The notes: generated from the sequence alone by a model not told the origin. 64,000 bases of DNA from Bacteroides sp. (GCF_028690125.1 NZ_JAQVBV010000011.1:82344-146343); one strand, 5' to 3'. Shown: positions 36,401-46,000, counted from the stretch's first letter. Translations and numbers: made by a program.

Positions 36401-36545
36401 ACTGCTTGCTGATGCGATAAAGGATACGGAGATGAAGAAGATTGAATGCGGCAAAAAACACTTCAGAGCTATTGATACTGGGGTGCGAATGGAGCTTGCT
36501 GATAATTTTGATACATTAAGCAATGTAATAATGAGTAAAATATAA
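33495..36545 (+). CDS. res: Type III restriction enzyme Res subunit
   Basis: A 1016-residue SF2 helicase/endonuclease. Walker A METGTGKTYVYLK lies near residue 96, IIDEPQSVDN near 229, RYSATHRTPYN, LREGWDNPNVFQICTL and QEIGRGLRICVN near 562. The C-terminal PD-(D/E)xK nuclease shows NPDWVLVWE and VVETKGG (about residues 945-965). All motors and nuclease residues seem present, so it is likely active. It works with Mod; the neighbouring Septu, HEPN and helicase genes suggest a layered locus. Confidence 0.93.
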   Translation: MAKNMTIKFESHLEYQDDAVNSICDIFEGEEIFQTNFSISTPKGAQGHLYGNVGIGNTIKIIEEDMLDNIQRIQLRNGVPQSTAQSFKKEGMNFSVEMETGTGKTYVYLKTIFELNRRYGFTKFIIVVPSIPIKEGTNKSLQITKEHFKSEYENVVYDYFVYDPAKLEQVRSFATGDTIQIMVINIDSFRKSFENDDENSKSNIIHRYNDTLGHKPIELIKETNPIVIIDEPQSVDNTDKAKEAIAALNPLCCLRYSATHRTPYNMMYKLDSIDAYELKLVKQIEVATATVEGFQNDAYIDLIKVDNTSGIKAYLELDCQTKGKVDRKKKWVKQGDDLFDITKRDQYEGYIVEDIWNDGECWFLSFTSNDKVIKQGTPSGSLNDEAIKREQIRMTIEAHLDKELILNPQGIKVLSLFFLDKVANYRVYDSEGNRQNGKYAQIFEQEYAKLIRKQKYHTLFNDLRDRNVDVADVHDGYFSVDKQSKSSNKKDKFECYVDTSGKTTKDDDAFRLIMQAKEELLSFDTPLRFIFTHSALREGWDNPNVFQICTLNDTVKEMKKRQEIGRGLRICVNQQGERVKGFEVNTLTVMANESYEEFAKLLQKEIEEDTGIVFGLLYKHSFARIVVDNTNDKPIFLDEEKSNRLYDYFVEKGYVKEEVVNKKSKEVAAKVQDKLKLDLKDNRVDIPEEFNYIKAPIVKVLKRIAGNFMNIKNRDDVRPVTFKKEILLNEDFKALWERIKYKTTYSVKVKSDKLIEQCAQKIWAEVTIGKGKFITRKVKLAITEAGVQEGEDKPRESMRIIDETVSSLPDIVTYLQNETGLTRQSIVDILIKSERLEAFKKNPQAFIESVIDIIRNEMRLLLVDGVRYKRIDNDMWCQELFENKELQGYLNSNLLESDKSPYDYVIYDSIVEREMAKRLESSENVKVYAKLPSWFKIDTPLGPYNPDWVLVWEDNNEQKLYFVVETKGGLLADAIKDTEMKKIECGKKHFRAIDTGVRMELADNFDTLSNVIMSKI

Positions 36546-36557
36546 ATAAGCTATATT

Positions 36558-38372
36558 ATGGCTGAAAAATATAACGCATCCAATATCGCATTAGAGCAAG
36601 TCCTGAACTTTATCAAGTCCGGTGAAATCGCTATTCCTGAAATTCAACGTCCTTTTGTTTGGAAACCCAGACAGGTACGTGATTTGATAGACTCATTATA
36701 TACAGGCTATCCAACCGGATACCTTATTATCTCTCAAAGTCCTAATATGAAATTGAAAGACGGCACTCTTTCTGAGGGAAAAAAGATAATGATAGATGGA
36801 CAGCAACGGGTAACTGCACTGATGACTGCCATTATGGGAATGGAAGTTATCAATGCCAACTTCGAGAAAAAAAGAATAAAAATAGCATTTAATCCTTTGG
36901 CTAATCCTGAAAACGAAGAAGAAATATTCAAAGTACAAGATAATGCCATTTTGAGAGATAAACGCTGGATTGCAGATATTGCAGAAGTTTTTAAACCGAC
37001 TTTTGATCTATGGCAGTTCGTAAATGAATATTGTACTGTAAATACTGAGATTAGAGGAAGCGAACTGAATAAAATTCTCATGCAGTTGATGGATATCAAG
37101 AACCGTCAAATAGGTGTAATTACATTAAACAGAGAGCTCACCATTGACGAAGTTACAGAGATTTTCATTCGCATCAACAGCCAAGGGGCAAAACTGAACC
37201 AAGCAGACTTTGCCATGTCAAAGATTGCAGCCAATACGAACTATGGCGGTAATGTACTAAGAAAAGCTATCGACTATTTCTCGCATTTAGCTATCCAACC
37301 GGATTGGTATGGAGATATGGGTAAAGATGTAGAATTTATGGCGACTCCGTTTGCTAATAAATTAAAGTGGCTGAAAGATGATCGTGAAGATATATTCGAC
37401 CCTGATTATAATGATATTCTTCGAATAGCCTTCATGTATAAATTCAATCGTGCCAAAATGAAGGACTTGGTAAGTTTGTTAGGAGGACGCGATTTTGAGA
37501 CGCGTGAATACAAAGAAGAAATTGCAGAAGCTTCATTCCAAAAGCTTACAGAAGGGGTTATGGACTTTATGAACGAGTATGCCTTTTCGAACTTTGTATT
37601 AACAATTAAGTTAGCCGGATTTATCAGTAGTAAACTGATAAACTCACAAATGACACTTGATTTCGCCTATACGCTTTATCTCCTACTCCATGCTGATCCT
37701 AATATCGACAACGGAAAAATTAAGCACTATGTTGCCAAATGGTATGTCATGACTACTTTAACTAGCAGATATATCACCTCTCCTGAGAGTGTTATGGATA
37801 CGGATATCCGCAGAATTAAAGAGAGAGGATTTGTTGCATACTTCGAGGAAGTTGAAGCAGCTAATTTATCTGAGACCTTTTGGAGTGTAGGATTAGTTCA
37901 AAATCTAGAAACATCAGCTATCAATAGTCCATATTTTAATACTTATCTAGCTGCGCAGATTTATAATGGAGATAATGCTCTATTTACAAATGGAGGTAAG
38001 GTTAGTGACTTGATTACTGTTATTGGGGATGTTCATCACATTTTCCCTAAAAAGTATTTGATTAGAAATGGCTGGACGGATAAATCGAAATACAATCAAA
38101 TTGCAAACTACACCTATCTTGATACGCAAGTTAATAAAGCGGTATCTGATGATGCACCCTACATTTATTTCAGCAAAGCATTCGAGCAATGTGAGACCAA
38201 ACAACTCATATATGGCAACATTACGGACTTAGATATACTTCATAAGAATCTGAAACAAAATTGCATCCCAGGAGATATAGTGGAAATGGGGAATTCTGAT
38301 TACGATGTTTTTTTAAATGAACGGCGTAAGTTAATGGCACATAAGATTAAAGAGTACTATTATAGTTTATAA
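36558..38372 (+). CDS. GmrSD-like DUF262 protein with HNH-like C-terminus
   Basis: A 604-residue protein. The N-terminal DUF262 (ParB/sulfiredoxin-like) domain has IPEIQRPFVWKPRQVRDLIDSL and the nucleotide-binding DGQQRVTAL (residues 79-87). The C-terminus has VHHIFPKKYLIR near residue 490 with downstream NYTYLD, like the DUF1524 HNH part of GmrD. Fused GmrS-GmrD enzymes are type IV restriction enzymes that cut modified phage DNA; here that is inferred. It follows res by 12 bases, so it belongs to the operon. Confidence 0.85.
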   Translation: MAEKYNASNIALEQVLNFIKSGEIAIPEIQRPFVWKPRQVRDLIDSLYTGYPTGYLIISQSPNMKLKDGTLSEGKKIMIDGQQRVTALMTAIMGMEVINANFEKKRIKIAFNPLANPENEEEIFKVQDNAILRDKRWIADIAEVFKPTFDLWQFVNEYCTVNTEIRGSELNKILMQLMDIKNRQIGVITLNRELTIDEVTEIFIRINSQGAKLNQADFAMSKIAANTNYGGNVLRKAIDYFSHLAIQPDWYGDMGKDVEFMATPFANKLKWLKDDREDIFDPDYNDILRIAFMYKFNRAKMKDLVSLLGGRDFETREYKEEIAEASFQKLTEGVMDFMNEYAFSNFVLTIKLAGFISSKLINSQMTLDFAYTLYLLLHADPNIDNGKIKHYVAKWYVMTTLTSRYITSPESVMDTDIRRIKERGFVAYFEEVEAANLSETFWSVGLVQNLETSAINSPYFNTYLAAQIYNGDNALFTNGGKVSDLITVIGDVHHIFPKKYLIRNGWTDKSKYNQIANYTYLDTQVNKAVSDDAPYIYFSKAFEQCETKQLIYGNITDLDILHKNLKQNCIPGDIVEMGNSDYDVFLNERRKLMAHKIKEYYYSL

Positions 38373-38410
38373 AGAAGGCTATATGTAGTTCATATATAAA
38401 ATAATGATTC

Positions 38411-39442
38411 ATGACTAAAGAGCAGAAAATACTATCCTTATTAACCCAATTCAAGGAGCTGGGTATAGACCAACAGATAGATTATAACAAGTTCTATCTA
38501 TACTCTATTATTACCCATTCAACAGCTATTGAGGGTTCAACTGTCACTGAAATTGAGAATCAACTGCTGTTTGATGAGGGTATCAGTGCTAAAGGCCGCT
38601 CTATGACTGAGCAACTGATGAACTTAGATTTGAAAGCGGCATACGAACAATCTATTGTCTTTGCAAAGAACCATAGCGATATTTCTGTTGATATGCTCAA
38701 AAAACTATCTTCTATTGTTTTGAAGAATACAGGTACTATATACAACACTCCATTAGGCGAATTTTCGTCAGCAAATGGAGATCTGCGTTTACTGAATGTC
38801 ACGGCTGGCACCGGAGGACGTTCTTATATGAATTATTCTAAGGTGCCTACAAAGCTGGCAGAACTTTGTGAAAGTATCAATCAAAGACGAAAGACTCTTT
38901 CAAAGGCGAATGTTATTGAATGCTACAAGCTGAGCTTTGATTCCCATTTTCATTTGGTAACTATCCATCCCTGGGCTGATGGGAACGGTAGAATGTGCCG
39001 ATTGCTGATGAATCAATTGCAGTTTGAGTACGGGATTATCCCTTCCAATATCAACAAAGACCGTAAAGCCGAATATATAGAGGCTCTTATCGAAACTCGT
39101 GAAAATGATGATATAGAGCTATTTCGAAACTTTATGTTTGATGAACATATACGCAATTTGGAGCAAACAATTCTTAATTATCGGGCATCAATAGAGGATG
39201 ATGGTTTAGAGCCTCGTGTCGATGTCGGTATAAATGTCGGTACAAATGTCGGTATAAACGAGCAACGTGTATTAGAACTTATCCGGATTAACAACCGGAC
39301 AACCGCAAAAGAGGTTGCCGAATCGCTTTCTGTCTCCTTACGACAAGGGGAACGTATTATGGCAACCCTAAAGGAAAAAAGGCTAATCAAGCGTATTGGT
39401 TCTAACAAGTCGGGACATTGGGAGGTAATAGAGCAACCATAA
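38411..39442 (+). CDS. Fic-domain AMP transferase with C-terminal HTH
   Basis: A 343-residue Fic protein. The catalytic loop is HPWADGNGRMCRLL (His186 start; canonical F replaced by W). The inhibitory helix STAIEGS (Ser37 to Glu41) is N-terminal, so this is a class II, self-inhibited Fic enzyme. A linker with a VG(I/T)NVG repeat leads to a winged helix (RVLELIRINNRTTAKEVAESL). By family it AMPylates a protein; the target is unknown. It follows DUF262 by 38 bases. Confidence 0.92.
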   Translation: MTKEQKILSLLTQFKELGIDQQIDYNKFYLYSIITHSTAIEGSTVTEIENQLLFDEGISAKGRSMTEQLMNLDLKAAYEQSIVFAKNHSDISVDMLKKLSSIVLKNTGTIYNTPLGEFSSANGDLRLLNVTAGTGGRSYMNYSKVPTKLAELCESINQRRKTLSKANVIECYKLSFDSHFHLVTIHPWADGNGRMCRLLMNQLQFEYGIIPSNINKDRKAEYIEALIETRENDDIELFRNFMFDEHIRNLEQTILNYRASIEDDGLEPRVDVGINVGTNVGINEQRVLELIRINNRTTAKEVAESLSVSLRQGERIMATLKEKRLIKRIGSNKSGHWEVIEQP

Positions 39443-39503
39443 TGCAACAAAAGCATAAATGAATGACACGAATTCATAAACGATTGAAGCAATAAATGAA
39501 ATC

Positions 39504-40499
39504 ATGAACAACAATATATTAATCTACACCACTCCCGACGGAAAAAAGAAGCTGGAAGTCAATCTCAAAGATGAGACTTTATGGTTGTCTTTGGATCAGA
39601 TTGCAGAACTGTTCCAGCGAAACAAGTCGACTATTTCAAGACATATAAAGAATATCTTTGAAGAGGGCGAACTGAACCCAAAAACAACTGTTGCAAAATT
39701 TGCAACAGTTCAAAAAGAAGGAGACAGAAAGGTCGAACGGAATATAGATTACTACAATCTGGATATGATTATCTCAGTAGGCTATCGTGTAAACTCCCTA
39801 CAAGGCACTCATTTCCGTATCTGGGCGACACAAGTGCTCAAGGAGTATATGATAAAAGGCTTCGCAATGGACGACGACCGTCTAAAGCGTGGTGGAGGTG
39901 GCAATTACTTTGATGAACTACTCTCTCGCATCCGGGACATCCGTTCCTCTGAAAAACTGTTCTATCGAAAAGTATTGGAAATCTATGCCCTCAGTATCGA
40001 TTATGATCCGCGTAGCGAAGTAACCAAGGAGTTCTTCGCATCCGTCCAGAACAAAATGCACTATGCTGTACATGGGAAAACAGCAGCCGAGCTGATTTAT
40101 AGTCGTGCGGATGCACAGAAAGATTTTATGGGACTAACCTCATGGACAGGGTGCTTACCCCATAAATCGGATACGGATATTGCCAAGAATTATCTTTCAA
40201 AAGAGGAGATCGACACATTAAACCGGATAGTCTCACTCTATCTGGACTTTGCCGAGCTACAAGCGTTAGACAAACGCCCCATGTATATGAAGGACTGGCT
40301 CAGCAAGTTGGATGACTTCCTGAAACTATCAGGCAAGGAGTTACTCCATCACGTAGGGGTAGTTTCCGCTGAAATGGCTAAGTTAAAAGCATATAACGAA
40401 TACGATCAGTTCAAAGAGCGTATACAATATGAACTATCGCCAGTAGAAATCCACTTTCTTGAATCGTTTGAGGAAACGCAAAAGAAGTTGAAAAAATAG
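39504..40499 (+). CDS. RhuM-family protein
   Basis: A 331-residue RhuM-type protein: LWLSLDQIAELFQRNKSTISRHIKNIFEEGEL is an HTH-like opening, ISVGYRVNSLQGTHFRIWATQVLKEYMIKGF is the core motif, and KMHYAVHGKTAAELI is present. RhuM proteins are frequent in defence and element loci next to Fic or restriction genes; their activity is unclear to me. It is the last gene of the element. No clear terminator follows. Confidence 0.9.
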   Translation: MNNNILIYTTPDGKKKLEVNLKDETLWLSLDQIAELFQRNKSTISRHIKNIFEEGELNPKTTVAKFATVQKEGDRKVERNIDYYNLDMIISVGYRVNSLQGTHFRIWATQVLKEYMIKGFAMDDDRLKRGGGGNYFDELLSRIRDIRSSEKLFYRKVLEIYALSIDYDPRSEVTKEFFASVQNKMHYAVHGKTAAELIYSRADAQKDFMGLTSWTGCLPHKSDTDIAKNYLSKEEIDTLNRIVSLYLDFAELQALDKRPMYMKDWLSKLDDFLKLSGKELLHHVGVVSAEMAKLKAYNEYDQFKERIQYELSPVEIHFLESFEETQKKLKK

Positions 40500-41005
40500 A
40501 AATATTAAAGCAAATAAGTAGTAATAAAAAAGCAATACCCTATGCGTTATCTGAATTCATTTTGCGATTCTTTCATTACTGTACAAAAGCACTACAAATA
40601 ATCAAATATGTAGTATGCTTGTACAAAAATTCTACACTTTTGTAAACCATTTGCTTCATTTTTCATATCTTTGCCCCTGCAAACCATTTGTAACCCCATA
40701 GCGGTAACACTCACCAAATCAATCTTTTAAAATTGGTTTGAGACTTCCGTAAATGGGCTGAAAAAACGCGGTACAACACGTATATCGAAAACACTGAAAA
40801 CCAACACATTGAATTTCCCGGTACTTTCAATGTAATTGTAAAAATGAGGTCTGTACCGTTTAAAAGGCGAAAACGCTAACAATCAATAGCGTAAATATGC
40901 TGCATCGGAAAATAGATGAATAAATCGAAAAGACAAAATCCCATATAGAAATATATCCAATTTCACCTTTTCCAAAATCGGAATTATAACACATTATTCT
41001 TTCAC
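40500..41005. other. Right-end region of the element
   Basis: About 500 bases without a gene. It has two copies of TGTACAAAAnnnCTACA (40580-40595 and 40620-40635) that match, in inverse orientation, the TTTTTGTAC repeats at the left end. A plus-strand promoter-like pair follows: TTTG at 40639-40642 and TATCTTTG at 40666-40673, spacing 23. No ORF follows this promoter in the window. Confidence 0.5.
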
Positions 41006-41037
41006 AGAAAAAGTAAGTGAGGCTTCATGCCTCACTT
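41006..41037 (-). terminator. Terminator of the injection-system operon
   Basis: AAGTGAGGC (41015-41023) and GCCTCACTT (41029-41037), a perfect 9-bp stem with a 5-base loop. On the minus strand the stem is followed by ACTTTTTCTG. It lies about 65 bases after the stop of the AAA+ gene. Confidence 0.85.
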
Positions 41038-41103
41038 ATCTCACTATAATCCCCACATCAATAAGTTCATCTCTTCTCCGTATCTACCCCATTTTCCATC
41101 CAC

Positions 41104-42402
41104 CTACAACTTCTGCTTCTCCTTATTCAATGCTTGCCTTAAAGTTCCACTATCCAACACCACCCTATCCGAATGAACCAGATACAAAGCACACCTCCGC
41201 ACAACATTAGCAATAGACCCTCCCGACAATTCCGTTTCTGCTGCCTGTTTAATAAGCTCTTCACTGTTTTTCCCCAGCCACACTTCAGGTAGCATCTTCC
41301 TCCACAATTCCGCGCGAAGTTCAGCCGTAGGCATTGGAAAGTAAATGACCGATTGAAATCGGCGTGAAAACGCCTCATCAATATTGGAACGTAAGTTTGT
41401 AGCTAATACTACCATACCCGGGAAATCCTCTATACGCTGTAACAGGTAAGCCACTTCCTGATTGGCATGTCGGTCATTAGATGTATTTGTCGAAGTACGT
41501 TTCCCGAAAAGAGCATCCGCTTCGTCAAAAAACAAAATCCAATTTCTGTTCTCTGCAAGGTCAAACACCTTCGCCAGGTTTTTCTCCGTTTCTCCAATAT
41601 ACTTGGAAACAATCATAGACAAATCAACCCGGTACACATCCATCCCGTTTTTCTTTCCAAGCAATGTGGCAGCCAATGTCTTTCCCGTACCCGGCGGGCC
41701 GTAAAACAAAGAACGATAACCGGCTTTCAAGAAGCGCGCCAGTCCCCATTCATCCATGATTATTTTATTGGAAGCTATCCAAGTATTAATTTCCTCCAAT
41801 TCCATAGTAACGTGGTAGTCCAGCACCATGTCCTCCCATTCCAGTTCCGTAGTAATCCGTTTGGCAGGGAAACCTGCATGATAATCCGGCTTGTAATCCT
41901 TATCCAGCAATACCCGGCTTAGAAATTCCTCCGATACACTAAGTTGTCCGCTAAGGAAAGGTTCGCCATCTCCCGCCCCCTCCAACTGTAAGATATTCCG
42001 CACAGCCAATCTGTGATTTCTCTGTAAAAGTCCGATCATCTTTTTACGTTTCTCCACATCTTCCCCTGCAAGAATAAAGACAGCCGTTTCACCGGTTGGA
42101 AGAAAGCCGCCATGTGACAACCCCTTCCAGCCGCCGAACTCTGTATATTGACGGTCAAAATTTTTGTTCTGCACGAAAAATATATCCAGCATTTGGGGAC
42201 AGACATGAGGCATAAGAGCCAACATAATTACGATCCTCTCTTCAAAAGACAGTTCTTGTACAGATGTTACCTTCTCAAGCCACCCGGAATCTGGCACTTG
42301 TATTTCTTCCAATGAGTTATATTCACACTCTTGTTGGAAATACAACTGAATGGATGTTGTCAGCACCTCACTGAACCAAGATATATGCTCGTGCATAAAC
42401 AC
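41104..42402 (-). CDS. eCIS AAA+ ATPase (Afp15-like)
   Basis: A 432-residue AAA+ protein, last gene of the operon. The first half is a helical domain without a motif known to me. The ATPase module has Walker A LFYGPPGTGKTLAAT (about residue 236), WILFFDEADALFGKR (about 290), sensor LATNLRSNID and the arginine finger region EAFSRRFQSVI. AAA+ ATPases of this type are conserved in extracellular contractile injection systems and are thought to aid particle assembly or cargo loading. It follows the DUF4157 gene by six bases, which suggests a joint role. Confidence 0.92.
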   Translation of the reverse strand: MFMHEHISWFSEVLTTSIQLYFQQECEYNSLEEIQVPDSGWLEKVTSVQELSFEERIVIMLALMPHVCPQMLDIFFVQNKNFDRQYTEFGGWKGLSHGGFLPTGETAVFILAGEDVEKRKKMIGLLQRNHRLAVRNILQLEGAGDGEPFLSGQLSVSEEFLSRVLLDKDYKPDYHAGFPAKRITTELEWEDMVLDYHVTMELEEINTWIASNKIIMDEWGLARFLKAGYRSLFYGPPGTGKTLAATLLGKKNGMDVYRVDLSMIVSKYIGETEKNLAKVFDLAENRNWILFFDEADALFGKRTSTNTSNDRHANQEVAYLLQRIEDFPGMVVLATNLRSNIDEAFSRRFQSVIYFPMPTAELRAELWRKMLPEVWLGKNSEELIKQAAETELSGGSIANVVRRCALYLVHSDRVVLDSGTLRQALNKEKQKL

Positions 42403-42408
42403 CTGTTT

Positions 42409-43020
42409 TTATAAACTGTTTGCTTTGTCACCCATCACATCTGCTTCATGCTCCAAACCGACATTATCATTCACCGGCATCCCCCCCACTTCAGTTGTAG
42501 GCTCCACCCTACCAGCCATTTGCTGCGCTACATGCCATGCTTCGTGTGGCAGATGTTTCTCTTGTCCCGATGCTACATGAATATCTGTCCCCTGCGTATA
42601 AGCCAATGCTTGCACAGTAGCAGGTTTCGACGAGTTGTAATGCACCTTCACATTATCCATCGAAAAACCGGATAAATTCTCCACTCCTGCTTTCAGATTA
42701 TCCGGCAAACCGGTATTATTCGGTTTCGATTGTACCGTCTCGTCTGCTTTCATCTGCATACCATCCTCGTCATTTTCTCCTGTACGCTGAACCGTATGCT
42801 CAAATTTTCCTTGCAAAGCATTTTCCTCATCATCAAGAGCACATTGCACTGTCTCCTTAAACTTTCCCTGCAAAGCATTCTCTTCATCCTCCATACCTAC
42901 CCGTTGAACGGCTGGTGTCACGTATGCCGAACGATTATCCACAAATTGCGCCATACCATTTACTGCCATCGGCCGGATGGTACGGGCAGCCTTTTCCTGA
43001 TGTACTTTTTCTTCTTTCAT
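42409..43020 (-). CDS. DUF4157 (eCIS core) protein
   Basis: A 203-residue protein. Residues about 110-200 are a DUF4157 domain with GVENLSGFSMDNVKVHYNS and LPHEAWHVAQQMAGRV, an HExxH zinc-peptidase-like motif. The N-terminus has FVDNRSAYVTPAVQRV, a 'DNR...QRV' signature also found in two upstream genes. Between them are three approximate 19-residue repeats (DEENALQGKFKETVQ and variants). The domain is a hallmark of eCIS loci; a role in cargo loading or processing is inferred. It lies between the tape measure and the ATPase genes. Confidence 0.9.
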   Translation of the reverse strand: MKEEKVHQEKAARTIRPMAVNGMAQFVDNRSAYVTPAVQRVGMEDEENALQGKFKETVQCALDDEENALQGKFEHTVQRTGENDEDGMQMKADETVQSKPNNTGLPDNLKAGVENLSGFSMDNVKVHYNSSKPATVQALAYTQGTDIHVASGQEKHLPHEAWHVAQQMAGRVEPTTEVGGMPVNDNVGLEHEADVMGDKANSL

Positions 43021-43044
43021 AATTATCTTATATTAAGTTCAACA

Positions 43045-46000
43045 TTAATAATCTTCTTTTTCGCGCCAGGACACATAGATTGGCTTTTTCAACCATGGGA
43101 AACTGATCACGTTATACGCCCATGGAACCGAATCCAACAACATATCGTACGAACGGGATTCCACCGTCAGAGTCCATTTCTTCTCTTGTTGCACTATATG
43201 CCCGTTTCGGATGATAAAGTTGCACTGCAATCCCCTCACAGAAGAATTATTCATTTTTTCCCAATTAGCTTTTACACCGTTAAGCATTGATTCTACAATC
43301 CCGATTTCCCCTTCAGTCAATTCCATTTTAGGCGGTAAAGGTTCGGTAAATGGTAAACTTACAAGTATCCGGTTGAATGCCAGTTCTTTTTCCTGATATT
43401 CCTTTTCCTCCAATGTCACAAGACGCTGCAAGATGTATATCGCCCGTATACGCGACTCACTATCCTTGAAATCTTTACGTTCCTCATCCAGTAGCCCGAG
43501 CATACCGAACAGGCGCGGAAACCAGGGAGCTAATAGTGCCAGTCCGGCATTACCAACCGAAATAGATTCCGGTTCGTCCGGGGAAACATCTTGAACCAAA
43601 CCCTTTTTCGCATCATTGATTTGTAATTCATCCATGATACTCTTCAACAGTTCCACCACAGGCAAATCCTCCTGTGACACAGCCTTTCCGTTTGGGGGTT
43701 GTTGGACAGACTGTACCAATCGGCTGACCGTCTCACTATCCTTCTCCTGCATTATAAATACAGGATTCCGCCGGGTCAGATAATTAGCTAATACCCCTGA
43801 CAATTGCGTTTCTTTCACCAAGTTATTTTCCAAAAGGTATTCTGATACTTGTTCCAGCAGTTCAGCTTTGTACAATGAATAACTGCCAACCAGCCGTACC
43901 CAGTCTTTGCCATCAAACCATTTCGCCCAATCTTCCGGATGAAGTTTATTATTCCGAATCGACTCCCAGACCATGAGAAATACACGTTGCGGATACCGGA
44001 TAAGATGTTGTTGCAAGATACGACGTTTCAAATCATGATCCATCGTAGTATCGTTCAGCCAATCCAATTGTTCCATGGATGCAAAGAAGAACATCTCTAT
44101 TTGTTCGAAGTCCATATTTTTCCAACTTTCTTTCCTCAGCCATGCGAGCAATGAACGAAACAATATTCCGACACCGGAGGGTCCAACTCTCTGTTTCATC
44201 CACCCCATCATCCTGCTGAATGAAACAGTATTTGCAGGAGTTACAGACGCTCCGACAATTCCAATCAGCCGTTCCATCAATACAGGGTTCATAGCTTTTG
44301 CTACTCTATTTTCCAGTATCTGTTCAGAACCATGTTCCATATAATCCAACCATTGCAACGGATATTGCTCCATGATGACAGCCAACCAGCGTTGAAGTGA
44401 CGGCAAATTTTCCTTTTTCTCAATCTGCTCATCCATACGTTCCGGGTCGATATACATCGTTCCCATATTCATACCTTCCTCCTCATCCCTTCCCGTTTTC
44501 AATTCTTTCATCAGCCAATCGCCCACTTCCTTCCATGCTGTTCCCGACTGTCCATCCATCGGACGCCCGGTATAACTCAGATGCAGATAAAAAACCAGTT
44601 GCCGCACAATTCCTTCCGTCACAAACGATGTACGGAAAGTCTTTTCATCGGACAACCAATACAACAAAGCTCCGGCAAAATGTTGCTGCATATCCGCCCC
44701 ATCCTTTGGGATAATGGCAGAGAGCGATGCCGGTATACGGCTCAATAACACTTTCAACTGTTGCAATACTTCTGCATAAAAGAGATGAAAACATCCGATG
44801 AAGTCCATCATAGATTCCACTCCCCATTGTCTGACAAGCACAGATAACACCTCCGGTTCCAATGAGCATTGTTGCAACAGCTTCAACCACTCATTCGGAC
44901 AATGGCCGGCACCATATCTCAAAACGTCTCTCTTCGTCCCGTCGTTTTCTGTATTCTCTTTCAGCCATAAGACTAAAAGCATCGGTTTATCCAGAAACCT
45001 TTCAATCATCAGTTGAGAATGATTTTCATTTGCTTTTGCTGTCTCCAACCATTCTATAAATTCATTCCGATCCGGCAGCAGCATATCCAATACAGTTGCG
45101 GATATATGTAGCTCATCCGGTTTCGCCACAATATCATCCCTTGATATCTCCACCATCCATTTCTGATGCATAAGCTGTAAGATCGAATACAGATTACCCT
45201 CCCCAAACACAGAGCTTAACAGCATTCGTATTGCCTCTGACGGATTCGTCTTTCCATCGGGAGCATACATCTCCTGCTCTGTTAGCCAAATGATGATCTT
45301 CTCTCTGAATTCCACTACCCTGTTCGAGAAAAACCCTTCCCAACACTTTTCCAGTTCGAGCATCCATCGGCAGAATGCCTGTAACCGGTCACATTGCCCA
45401 TACTTTTCTCTCACCAGTCCCCCAACAAGTTGTTCCAGTAAGAGCGGGTCCATAACCTCCAGGCAACCCGTTAGCAATCCATGTTTCCGCAACAAAGTGA
45501 CAAGTGATCCGCCGTGATCCCTGAACACCTCCATCATACCGGCAAGTATTCTTTGCTTCATATAAATATTGACTCCCTCATCGAGCCATATCGACGCTAA
45601 TTTTCTCAACCGCTTTTCCATCGTGTCATCAGCCTGCGGTTCATACTGTCCGCCCTCCGCTTCATCCTTGTCCTTGGGCCACCATTCTTTTATCAGATCC
45701 GTATCCTCCCCAAGATGCAGCAATTTGGATACCTTACTAACAGTTTCTTCTACCCTACCCTTGTCTGCATCGGACGAATGAGCATTACCAGATACCGTGA
45801 TAAACAAAAGATGAAGAAACGATGTCACCATCTTTTGCGGACTGCGTGTATTCCCATTTTTATTCAACCAATCCAGCAAAGTAATACGGATATAATACTC
45901 CGACTGTTGTGTTATAAAGCCGGAAAGCCACTCAACAGTATCCGGCTGATGCAATAACTTGGTTAGTTCCATCACTACTTCGGCGGCAAAGCAGGAACAC

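Larger units (their letters stand above)
11290..40640. mobile_element. Integrative mobilizable element with defence cargo
   Basis: The stretch from the integrase region to the region past the RhuM gene reads as one unit: HTH regulator, tyrosine integrase, two toxin-antitoxin modules, HTH/DUF3987/DUF6371 cassette, MobC, relaxase, accessory genes and a defence operon, all on the plus strand. It has mobilization genes but no conjugative pilus or coupling genes, so it would need a helper. Both ends hold GTACAAAA/TTTTGTAC repeats in opposite orientation (left 11302-11662, right 40581-40629). The exact ends are estimates. Confidence 0.65.

Noticed and set aside
39181..39270. VGxNVG repeat in the Fic gene as a phase-variation tract
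   Set aside because: The repeat is short (three units), in frame, and typical of linkers in Bacteroidetes Fic proteins.
41467..41922. 151-codon open frame on the plus strand
   Set aside because: Antisense to the AAA+ ATPase module with intact Walker motifs.
42730..43290. 186-codon open frame on the plus strand
   Set aside because: It runs antisense across the DUF4157 and tape-measure genes; the product is low-quality (His/Phe/Leu-rich) and the minus-strand genes are well supported.
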